The notes under the pieces are model-generated. The model saw only the letters and a program-made list of their open reading frames with translations, searched no databases and was not told the DNA's origin. Both the position numbers and the translations under genes were made by a program. Of a stretch of DNA of 64,000 nucleotides, positions 34,692 through 45,400 are shown piece by piece. This stretch comes from Bufo bufo (Eukaryota > Chordata > Amphibia > Anura > Bufonidae), in contig NC_053392.1 in assembly GCF_905171765.1 (NCBI RefSeq), forward strand, positions 106,132,220 through 106,196,219, given 5' to 3'. Position 1 is the stretch's first letter, and each line of letters starts with the position of its first letter.

Positions 34692-35180
34692 TAGTTATCC
34701 ATATGAGCAATTATGTTACCTGATGAACAAGTGTTTTGCTCGTCCGGGTAATTGGCAGCACTTCTACTTAGGCAGATTATTGCTAACAAGTTAAAGTGGA
34801 TTTACGGGCAGAGTATTGGGAATGACGGTACCTGCGAACGCAGGTTCTCGACAATCTTCCCATCTAAACGTGCTGCCGATCACCCGATGAACAAGCAAAA
34901 CGCATGTTTATCGAGTGATCCTGTTGTTCGTGCAGGCACCACCGATCATGGCTCCTGGACAGCCAATTGTCTAAACAGTGATCTGGCACCTAGACACAAT
35001 GATTCTGTATAGGGATGAGCGATTGCAATAGTGATCCTTCATACTGTGAAGGAGATTGCTTCATGTAAATGCCGCGGTCTCCTGCACTTAACAAGCAACT
35101 GACTGTTGGAAAAGAATGTTTCCTTCCCAACAATCGGCTGCTACATCGTGCAGTGTAAACCCGCCTTTAGCGATAATCTG
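34692..35180. repeat. Composite of diverged copies of the flanking MITE arms
   Basis: Contains GATCACCCGATGAACAAGC and, at 35,010-35,175, a diverged copy of the arm seen at 34,560-34,690 (GGAGATTGCTTCATGTAAATG against GGGATGGCTGCATGTAAATG). Non-coding. Confidence 0.5.
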
Positions 35181-35600
35181 CTAGAATAGTGGGCAGTGTG
35201 AAGCACCCTTTAGAAGTCACAAGTAACGTTGTTACCTCTGAGTAAACAGATTACCAGGAGATTCCAACTGCATCATTGATGTCACTATCAGCTGTGACTG
35301 GAAGGTGCATTGCAGTAAACTCGATCACTTATCATTTGTAAAAAGTGTCACGTTGCTAATTAGATGTAACATGACTGACTTTAATTCTCCCAAGAACATA
35401 TGATTTTTGACAGATCACATCATCTAATTAGCTTCCTTCCTAATAAGATGTGAAGCTGACAAGTCGTGTTCACTGAGGTTTTACAATTAACTGTCAAGCA
35501 GACACATTTAATGAGTGATGCATTATATCTGATATTCTGGGGCATCTGCCAAAGGAATATATTCAAGATATGAACATATTTTAGTGTGAAAAGGGGTTAA
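35180..35600. other. Unassigned sequence
   Basis: No gene or repeat recognised. Confidence 0.3.
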
Positions 35601-35960
35601 CTAGCTTAAAGAGGCAATTAACCTCAGTAACTGGGACAATGTCCTCAAAAATAAAAATGCAGTCACAAAATGGGATATTTTCAAATGCATCCTAAAGGTA
35701 CATACCTTATGGGAATAATAGGGTCAGGAACAGGAAAAACAATGTGAATGAATAGAAATGAAAAGGAACAATAAATAAAAAGAAAGCATTTAAATTACTA
35801 ATACATGAAGGTAGCGAAGAAGCACTAAAAAACTACAAGGAAAAAAATAGAATATGTAATAGACAGATAAAGGCAGCCAAACTGGAGACAGAGAGGATGA
35901 TTGCCTAAGAGAATAAAACTAACTATAAAATGTTCTTCAAATAAATGGTAAAAGGGTTAA
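35600..35960 (+). pseudogene. LINE ORF2 fragment, endonuclease-RT linker region
   Basis: Translates in pieces to lysine-rich sequence of the type found between endonuclease and RT in CR1-like LINEs (about 35,775-35,900: KAFKLLIHEGSEEALKNYKE, then ICNRQIKAAKLETE). Several stops. No RT motifs. Confidence 0.6.
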
Positions 35961-35979
35961 ACCTGGAAGTGTTGGCCCT

Positions 35980-37789
35980 TTAACTCCTTAAGGACCGGGT
36001 CATTTTTTACCTTAAAGACCAGACTGATTTTTGCAAATCTGACATGTGTCTATGTGGTGATAACTTTAAAACGCTTTTACTTATCCAAGCCCTTCTGAGA
36101 TTGTTTTCTCGTCACATAATGTACTTCATGACAGTGTTAAATTTGAATAAAAATATTTCATTTTTATTTATAAAAAAAAACAAATTTACAAAAAATTTTG
36201 AAAAATTCGCAACTTTTCAAATTTCAATTTGTCTACTTTTAAAACAGATAGTGATACCTCATATAATAGTTATTACTTTACATTTCCCATATGTCTACTT
36301 CATGTTTGGATCATTTTTTTAATGCCATTTTATTTTTTGGGGATGTTACAAGGCTTAGAAGTTTAGAAGCAAATCTTGAAATTTTTCTGAAAATTTCCAA
36401 AACCCACTTTTTAAGGACTAGTTCAGGTCTGAAGTCACTTTGTGAGACTTACATAATAGAAACTACCCAAAAGTGACCCCCTTTTAGAAACTACACCCCT
36501 TAAGGTATTCAAAACTGATTTTACAAACTTTCTTAACCCTTTAGGTGTTCCACATGAATTAAAGGAATATGTAGATAAAATTTCAGAATTTCACTTTTTT
36601 GGCAGATTTTCCATTTTAATCATTTTTTTTCCGCTAACAAAGCAAAGGTTAACAGCGAAACAAATATCAATATTTATTGCCCTGATTCTGTAGTTTACAG
36701 AAACACCCCATATGTGGTCGTAAACTGCTGTATGGCCACACGGCAGGGCGCAGAAGGAAAGGAACGCCATATGGTTTTTGGAAGGCAGATTTTGATGGAC
36801 TGGTTTTTTGACACCATGTCCCATTTGAAGCCCCCCTGATGCACCCCTAGAGTAGAAACTCCAAAAAAGTGACCCCATTTTAGAAACTACACCCCTTAAG
36901 GTATTCAAAACATATTTTACAAAATTTGTTAACCCTTTAGGTGTTCCACAAGTATTAATTGAAAATGGATATTACATTTCAGAATTTAACTTTTTTTTGG
37001 CAGATTTACCATTTTAATCATTTTTTTCCGCTAACAAAGCCAGGATTAACAGTCAAACTAAACTCAATATTTATTGCCCTGATTCTGGAGTTTACAGAAA
37101 CACCCCATATGTGGTCGTAAACTGCTGTTCGGGCACACGGCAGGGCGCAGAAGGAAAGGAATGCCATACGGTTTTTGGAGGGCAGATTTCAGTGGGATAA
37201 TTTTAACTTGCCATGTCATAGAAACATAGAAACATAGAATGTGTCGGCAGATAAGAACCATTTGGCACATCTAGTCTGCCCAATATACTGAGTACTATGG
37301 ATAGCCCCTGGCCCTATCTTATATGAAGGATGGCCTTGTGCCTATCCCATGCATGCTTAAACTCCTTCACTGTATTTGCAGCTACCACTTCTGCAGGAAG
37401 GCTATTCCATGCATCCACTACTCTCTCAGTAAAGTAATACTTCAAATGTCCAATTTGAAGCCCCCCTGATGCACCCCTAGAGTAGAAACTCCAAAAAAGT
37501 GACCCCATTTTGGAAACTACGGGATAAGGTCGCAGTTTTGTTGGTACTATTTTAGGGTACAGATGATTTTTGGTTGCTCTATATTACACTTTTTGTTAGG
37601 CAAGGTAACAAAAAATAGCTGTTTTGGCACTGTTTTTATTTTTTGTTATTTACAACGTTCATCTGACAGGTTAGATCATGATATTTTTATAGAGCAGGTT
37701 GTTACAGACGCGACAATACCAAATATGAATACTTTTTTGGTTGTTTGTTTCAGTTTTACATAATAAAGCATTTTTGAAAAAAAATATTT
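35980..37789 (+). mobile_element. TTAA-associated repeat, copy 2 (truncated by a Gypsy fragment)
   Basis: The left end is TTAACTCCTTAAGGACCGGG, and the following sequence parallels 9,063 onward (GATAACTTTAAAACGCTTTTACTTA, then the about-398-bp units at 36,488 and 36,886). Interrupted by a LINE tail at 37,218-37,445 and cut at the right by the Gypsy-1 family LTR. Confidence 0.75.
37218..37445 (-). mobile_element. 5'-truncated CR1-like LINE tail
   Basis: Reverse-strand copy of the last about 230 bp of the LINE at 1-1,188, ending in the ATAGAAACATAG tail. A 5-bp duplication ATGTC flanks it (37,213-37,217; 37,446-37,450). The host repeat reads through correctly if the insert is removed. A classic truncated retrotransposition product. 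Confidence 0.9.
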
Positions 37790-38805
37790 TATCACGACCG
37801 GCGTGCCGATCACATATGTGACGCAAAGGGAGGGAAAAGGAAAGGCCCTGTCCAAGGGAGAGGGAAAGGTGGTGACCCCTAACTCACCTTGAGGCTGGCA
37901 CCTGACTGCCCTGACGTCCCTAGACGGGTTTCTCACCCGTACGCCGATCACGTGCCTAAACCCTGGCTTTCTCTAAGATGAGCCCTAAGTAGTGAATAGG
38001 GCAGTGGGGACACTAGTCTTCACCACTAACACTAAAGGAAAACACCAAGAAGAGGACAGACAATACAGACAAAACATATAATCCCAGGTGGGCGACAACA
38101 GTGGACAACAAAAGCCCAACAGGGATCCGGAGGGTAACGATCTGGAACAACAACCAGGAATCACAGCTACACAGCTCCAGTGGGTCAGTATAGAAGTCCA
38201 GGCAGGAAGCTCTATATCTGGCAACCAGAGAAATGAGAGATGGGAATATAAGGAGGTTGGGAGTGACGGACAAGAAACAGCTGAGGAGAAGAAGCTACGG
38301 ATCCCTGAGTGAGACAAAAAGGATTGCAAGGCAAACACAGAAAGCTACCATTAAGAAACAGCGCGATCTTTAGACATAGAGCGCGCAGCCACCCGCTGCG
38401 ACTTCCTGACCCCAGGTATAACAGAGTCAGACGTGGCTCTTGACACCTTTTTGACAGTACCCCCCTTTCCACGAGGGGCCTCCGGACACTCAGGACCAGA
38501 TCTCTCAGGATGAGAGGCATGGAAAGCCTGAACTAACCTGTTAGCGTTTACCTCTGACACTGGAACCCACATTCTTTCCTCGGGACCGTAACCCCTCCAA
38601 TGCACCAGATATTGAAGAGAGCGGTGGACCTGACGAGAATCAACAATTTTGGATATTTGAAACTCCAGATTACCATCAACAATAACAGGAGGGGGTGGCA
38701 GCGGTGACGGTTCTAGAGGTGGAACATACTTTTTGAGTAACGACTTATGGAAGACGTTATGGATTTTGAAAGTCTGAGGTAGCTCAAGGCGAAAAGCCTA
38801 TTAAA
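37790..38805 (-). pseudogene. Gypsy-1 family fragment: 3' LTR and chromodomain end of pol
   Basis: 37,790-38,456 is an LTR of the Gypsy-1 family (TATCACGACCGGCG ... TTGACA), more diverged than the two Gypsy-1 LTRs. 38,457-38,805 matches the Gypsy-1 pol end, including the chromodomain phrase VHWRGYGPEERMWVP at about 38,570-38,605. It breaks off where Gypsy-1 continues at about 4,127. An older, truncated copy. Confidence 0.9.
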
Positions 38806-39199
38806 AAGTACCTTAGATGTATTCACTTACTGGTGTGACAGTTGGTTACCTCATAATATACACACAAAGATGCCACATGCCGCATGCTAATGAGCTGATT
38901 TGAGTCCAGCGTGATGTCAGTGAGTCCAGCGTTTTTTTTAATTCAGAGATATAGCCACTCTCCTGCCCACTTGCTGCTGATTCATATGGAAAATAACTGT
39001 CAATCAGAAGCAGGTAGGCGGGGAGAGTCAGGAGCTCATGAATATTCAGGACTCACCATTATGAGCTGGAGCTTTTCAATATGTTGGCAGATTGACTGGG
39101 TCAATTAAAGATAGTGAGCCAGCATTTCGCTAAGAGAATCAGTCACTTATTTATGTTGCCCTTAGTTAGAACACCATAAAACTGGTGACAGGTTCCCTT
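38806..39199. mobile_element. Fragment ending in the TTAA-MITE terminus
   Basis: No coding sequence. The right end GTGACAGGTTCCCTTTAA matches the terminus of the MITE at 26,256-26,604, so this is probably a larger or rearranged member of that family. The left end is not resolved. Confidence 0.5.
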
Positions 39200-39982
39200 T
39201 AACCACTTACAGACCAGGCCATTTGCCCCCATCCTGACCTGGCCTAGTTTTGCAAATCTGACATATGTCACTTTATGTGGCAATAACTTTAGAATGCTTT
39301 TACTTATCCAAGCCGTTCAGAGACTGTTTTCTCGTGACACATTGTACATCATGTTAATGGTAAATTTGAGTCAATATATTTCACCTTTATTTATAAAAAA
39401 AATATTTTCTAAATTTTAATATCTCTGCTTTGAAGACTGTCTTCAAAGCAGAGAGATAAAAATTTAGAAAATACTCATTAATTAACATTCACCATATGTC
39501 TACTTTATGTTGGCATCATTTTAGTAATGTAAATTAATTTTTTTAGGACGTTGGAGGTTTAGAATTTTAGAAGCCATTTTTTTTTTTTTTTCTGATTCTG
39601 CAGTTTACAGAAACTGTATGGGCACACGACAGGTCTCAGAAGGCAAGGAACACCATAAGGTTTTTGGAGGGAAGATTTTGCTGAAATGGTCTTAGGGCGC
39701 TATGTTGCATTTATAGAGACCCTAATTTACCCCCACAGTGAAAACCCCCAAAAAGTGACTACATTTTGTAAACTACACCATCCAAGGAATTTTTGAGGGG
39801 TGTAGCGAGCATTTGGACCCAACAGGCGTTTCATAGTATTTATAACCCTTGGCTCTGAAAATTAAAAATGACTTTTTTTTACAAGAAAATGGTTCTTTAG
39901 GCCCAAACTTTCTTTTTCATAAAAGATAACAGGAGAAAATCCCCCCACAATTTGCTACCCATTTTCTCCTGAATACAGTAAA
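39196..39982 (+). mobile_element. TTAA-associated repeat, copy 3 (interrupted by hAT-C)
   Basis: Starts TTAACCACTTACAGACCAGG and parallels 9,063 onward. It contains a strong hairpin at 39,402-39,472 (TTTCTAAATTTTAATATCTC pairing with its near complement). hAT-C begins at 39,983; I did not find the continuation on the far side. Confidence 0.65.
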
Positions 39983-40133
39983 TAGAGATGAGTGAATCGA
40001 AGTTGATGAATCCGAATTCCTCACTCTTCGTGGTAACGAATCACATTTTTTCCTAAAATGGCTGCTGCATGTGTTAGGACATGGAGCAAAGAACTCTTGG
40101 AATGAGGGATCGCCCACAATGCCATGCATGCAG

Positions 40134-40210
40134 CCAATCAGCAGCCAGCCAGCCTCTGTGAAGTCACAGCCCTATAAATAGCCTCAGCCATCTTGGATTC
40201 AGCCATTTTA
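40134..40210 (+). promoter_or_regulatory. hAT-C promoter-like module
   Basis: CCAAT box in CAGCCAATCAGCAGCC (40,131-40,146), TATA box CCTATAAATA (40,171-40,180), then CAGCCATTTTATAG (40,200-40,213). The 14-mer AGCCAATCAGCAGC is shared exactly with the corresponding end of hAT-B. Confidence 0.65.
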
Positions 40211-40544
40211 TAGTGTACTGAATGCAGGGAGAGACATTAGAAGGCGCTAGGGAAAGTGGTAGAAAAGACTTAAAAATTTTTTTTGGGGCTGAATAAAAGT
40301 TCAGGGAAAGATCATTAGAAGTGTAGAGAAAGGATAGGGAGGAATTGTTCCACGCTATAAAAGGAGAACAGGGTCCAATAGGGTAGTGTACAGCCTGGGT
40401 AATAGGAGCACTTCTATTACACCTTGCTGCACTGACTGGGGATCCAAATTGCCATTATACTGCTGCTTTTAGGTTTGCAATAGATGATACCTCTGTAATT
40501 CCAGCAAACCTTGCTTGTTACTGGTGTGCAAGTGCTGTGTGATA

Positions 40545-41140
40545 CAGCCATTAACAGGGTGTATTACTAGAAAATATTTGTACGTCTTATTAGCCGTTGT
40601 GCAGTGCAGTTATATGTTCTAAAGCATTTTTGGGGGTGTATTAGTGGAAAAAAGGGCTTATTAGCCGTTCAGCAGTGCAGTTATATGTTCTAAAGCCTTT
40701 TTGGGGTGTATTAGTGGAAAAAAGGGCTTATTTGCCATTCAGCGGTGCAGTTATATGTTCTAAAGCTTTTTTGTGGTGTATTAGTGGAAAAAAAAGGCTT
40801 GTTAGCCATTGTGACGTGAAGTGATAAAATTACAGCCTTTTTTGTGATGTATCAATGGAAAAAAAAGTCTTATTAGCCGTTCAGCTGTGCAGTTATATGT
40901 TTTAAAGGCTTTTTTTGTGGTGTATTAGTGGAAAAAGAGGGCTTATTTGCCGTTGTGCGGTGAAGTGACAAAAAAAATTACAGCCTTTTTTGTGGTGTAT
41001 TAGTGTAAAAAAAAGTTATTAGCTGTTCAGCGGTGCAGTTATGTGTTCTGAAGCCTTTTTTCAAGTGCATTAATGGGAAAAAAGGGATTATTAGCCTTTG
41101 TGTGGTGAAGTGACAAAATTACAGCCTTTTTGGGGTGTAT
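40545..41140 (+). repeat. hAT-C 71-bp tandem array upstream of the transposase
   Basis: About eight units of about 71 bp (for example TATATGTTCTAAAGC at 40,611, 40,682 and 40,752) with GTGTATTAGTGGAAAAAA and GGCTTATTAGCCGTT. It lies between the promoter-like module and the inferred start codon. Confidence 0.85.
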
Positions 41141-41996
41141 TTATTTTCTTTTTATTTATTTATTTGATCTAACAGTATGTCAGACAGAAAAGTGAAAGGC
41201 CCTTCACAGGGGAGGGGCAGAGTCCAAAATGTTTCTGTCACAGGCACAGATCGCAGCAGAGTAAGGGGGCATAGCTCCCGGTGTCATCTAGCGGTCGTAT
41301 CTTGACCAGCAACCCAGAGGTGCTTGATTGGTTGACTCGGTTATCCCCTTCGTCCCAAGTGACATCAGACATCCCCAGCCAAGTATCGGTGAGTTTGTCA
41401 TATACAATCCTTAGTTGGCATGGCCCGGGAGCAGGCCCTGTGCCCTCACCTGTCCTCAACCTGCCTCTGTCCTTTTCTGTTCCCTCAGCCAGACAAGTAT
41501 TATATGCTGTGGGCTCAGTTCCACTATACAGCGAGGACAATCTACTAGAGGACAGTCAGCAGCTACTGCCCAGCCAAGATCTGGAGAAGACATCCGCCGC
41601 TTCCTCCAATAGGCTGGCAAGTAGTGATGAGGCGTGGAAGCTGGTGTTGCGAGCTGTCAGGCTCCTGGCTCAGAGACCGTTGAGGAGATGTAGCCATTCG
41701 CAATTGGGAGCTGGGTGACGAAGGTGCTTCTTCATCATCGGGAGAAGAGAGCGACAGCTTGCGCGTGAGGCAGCGGCGAAACCAGCAAGTTGGTAAAATC
41801 ACCTACTCGGTGGTGTGGCAGCGTCACCATAAAATGGCCTGGGAGAATAGTGGCTCCGATGTGGTGGTTCAGCCTGCCGCAGCAACCGTTGCATCACCCA
41901 GTGGCACGCACCCGATTTCAGGCAGTCAAGGCTCCACCACCTCAGCCAAAGGGAGCTATTTGTCTTTCCCATCATCTACCGGTCCTGATGCTCCTG

Positions 41997-42453
41997 TGTC
42001 ACGGAACCATGAACCAGACGTACAACAAGAGATAAGAGAAAATAAGAAGGCTTTATTGAAAATAAAGCTGTAAAGCAAAAGTCCAACGGATGGTGAAACC
42101 GAAGCAGAGTCTTTGAGAGGCATGGGGTCAGGAACCAGAAGGGTAGTCAGACGAAGCCAGGATCAGGAACCAGCAGGGTAGTCAGACGAAGCCAGGATCA
42201 GGAACCAGCAGGGTAGTCAGACGAAGCCAGGATCAGGAACCAGAAGCAGCAGCAGTCTTAGAAGCATGTGAACACAGGAGGACCAAGCAAGGAACTGAAG
42301 CCACAGACCTCCTATATATATGAGCTAGGCATCCAGCTCCTCCCAGTGGGAAGGAGGAGCCGCAGGGTGGAAGGCTACAAGAAACCCAGAAACCAAGATG
42401 GCCGCCAGCACATGTCAAACGAAGGAGAACAGCAAGAAGGTAAGACCATGACA
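41997..42453 (-). repeat. Gypsy-2 3' LTR
   Basis: TGTCACGG ... CATGACA. On the minus strand there is a TATA-like run (ATATATATAGG, 42,312-42,321) and an AATAAA signal (42,052-42,057). Three direct 35-bp units (GGGTAGTCAGACGAAGCC at 42,141, 42,176 and 42,211) lie inside. A purine-rich tract (coding strand GAGGGGGAGG, about 42,457-42,466) abuts it. Confidence 0.95.
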
Positions 42454-42464
42454 GTACCTCCCCC

Positions 42465-45400
42465 TCAAGGGCCCCTCCTCCGCGGAGCAAAAAACGGTTT
42501 CTGAGGGAAGCGTGCGTGGAAGGCTCGGAGCAAGGCAGGAGCATGGACATCTGCGGAGGGAACCCAGGAACGCTCCTCTGGACCATAACCACGCCAATGG
42601 ACCAAAAACTGCACCCGACCGCGGACCAGGCGTGAGTCCAGGATATTGCTCACCTCATACTCCTCACGATTGCCCACTCGGACCGGACGAGGCCGAGGAA
42701 CCGAGGAAGTGAAACGATTACACACCAGTGGCTTCAACAGGGAGACATGAAACACGTTAGAGATCCGCATGCCAGGAGGAAGCGCAAGGGCATAGGCTAC
42801 CGGGTTTACCCTGCGAAGCACTCGGAAGGGACCAACAAAGCGAGGCGCCAGCTTGGGAGTGGGCACTCGAAGGTTGAGGTTGCGGGTGGACAACCATACA
42901 CGGTCTCCGACCTGGTAGGAAGGAGCAGGCGCTCGTCTGCGATCAGCCTGGAGTCTCTGGCGCTGCGCAGAGGCCTCAAGGGACTTCTGGATCTGTACCC
43001 AAGAAGCACGTAGGAGGGAAAGGTGATCCTCCACAGCCGGAATATCCTGGGGAGAGAATACCTCCGGTAACACGGCAGGTTGGAACCCATAATTGGCCAT
43101 GAAGGGAGACGTCCCAGAGGAAGAGTTCACCGCCGTGTTCCTGGCAAACTCAGCCCAAGGCAGGAGGTCAACCCAATTGTCTTGGTGATCGGAGACATAG
43201 CAACGAAGGAATTGCTCCAAGGCCTGATTGGATCGTTCTGCGGCCCCATTGGACTGAGGGTGGTAGGCCGAGGAGAAGGAGAGATGAATCCCCAACTGGG
43301 AGCAAAAGGCGCGCCAGAACCTGGACACAAACTGACTCCCCCGATCCGACACAATCTCCTTGGGCAAACCGTGCAACCGGAAGACCTCCCTGGCAAAAAT
43401 CGTGGCCAACTCTTGTGCAGAGGGTAACTTCTTGAGAGGAACACAGTGGCACATTTTGGAAAACCGATCCACAATAATGAGAATGACCGTATGGCCTCGG
43501 GATGCAGGGAGGTCCACAATGAAATCCATCCCCAGGTGTGACCATGGGCGCTCCCCGGTGGCTATGGGTTGCAGAAGGCCCAACGGAAGGTGCCGAGGGG
43601 ACTTACTCTGGGCACAAACGGAGCATGCCGCTACATATGCGGCGATGTCGGAACGTAGGGAAGGCCACCAGAACAGACGTGAAACAGCCCAGGACAGCTG
43701 ATTCTTTCCAGGATGCCCCACGGTCTTGGAGTTATGGTAGGTTCGCAACAACCGAGTGCGCAACTCCTCAGGCACAAAACATCTGCCGTTGGGTCTCCCA
43801 GAGGGAGCACCAGATTGAGCCGCCAAAATCTGCTCACCCAGGGGAGAGGTCAGGCTGGTGCGAATGGCGGCCAGGATCTGATTCGGAGGTATGACCGAAG
43901 TCGGAATCGACTCCTCCCTGGACAGCTCGGAGTACTGCCGTGATAGGGCATCCGCCCTGATGTTCTTGGAACCGGGTAGGTAGGAGACCACGTAATTAAA
44001 ACGTGACAAGAACAGAGCCCATCTGGCCTGACGTGGTGTCAATCTCTTGGCCTCAGAAAGGTAGGTCAGATTCTTATGGTCCGTCAGGATGAGAACCGGA
44101 ACCACCGAACCCTCGAGCAAGTGCCTCCATTCTTTAAGGGCCTGCACGATGGCCAATAACTCCCTGTCACCAATCTGATAGTTGCACTCCGCGGAAGACA
44201 GTTTCCGGGAGTAAAACCCACAAGGAAGCAGAGGACCCTCTGGTGTTCTACGCTGAGACAGAAGGGCACCTACTCCCGTCTCAGACGCGTCCACCTCGAG
44301 GACAAAGGGCAACCCAGGGTTGGGATGCGACAGAATCGGAGCCGACACAAAAGCGGACTTTAGGGCCTCAAAAGCTCGGATGGCCTCGAGCGGCCAGACC
44401 TGGGAATTACTGCCCTTCCTGGTCAGATCCGTGAGAGGCTTGGCCAGCATGGAAAAGTCCCTGATGAACTTCCGATAATAATTGGCGAAGCCCAAAAAGC
44501 GCTGCAGGGAACGAAGACCACTGGGCTGGGGCCACTGTAAGACAGCCGAAACCTTCTCAGGATCCATGGAGAACCCCTCAGCGGAAATGATGTAACCTAA
44601 GAAGGTTACCTGGGATCGGTGAAATTCGCATTTCTCAAGCTTACCGAACAGCTTGTTCTCTCGTAACCGTTGCAACACTCGTCTGACATCCAGAATGTGG
44701 GCCTCCATGGATTCAGAATATACCAAGATGTCATCCAAATAGACCACCACACACTGCTGCAACAGGTCACGGAAAACATCATTGATGAATTCCTGAAAGA
44801 CTGCGGGTGCATTGCACAACCCAAAGGGCATAACCAAGGATTCATAATGACCGGTCCTGGTGTTAAACGCGGTCTTCCACTCATCGCCCGCCTTGATCCT
44901 TACCAGGTTATATGCCGCCCTCAGGTCGAGTTTGGTAAAGACCGTGGCCCCTTTAAGGCGATCGAACAGCTCGGAAATCAAGGGTATCGGGTAAGCGTTC
45001 TTGATCGTGATGCGATTGAGACCCCTGTAATCGATGCAAGGCCTCAACTCACCGCCCTTCTTTTTCACAAAGAAAAATCCAGCCCCTGCCGGGGACGAGG
45101 ATTTGCGAATGTGTCCGCGTGAAAGCGCCTCCCTCACGTACTCCTCCATGGCCTCATTCTCCGCTACCGACAGTGGATAGACTTTGCCACGAGGAGGAAC
45201 GGCACCAGGTTGTAACTCTATGGCACAATCGTATGGGCGGTGCGGAGGTAGGGCAACCGCGCGCACCTTATCGAATACATCCCGGTACTCCTCGTATTCA
45301 GGAGGCAACAGAGAGTCCGAGGAAGTACACAGCAACTTGACAGACCCATGGATGCAACTAGCCCCACACTGCGGTGACCACGAGAGGATCTCGGCCGATC

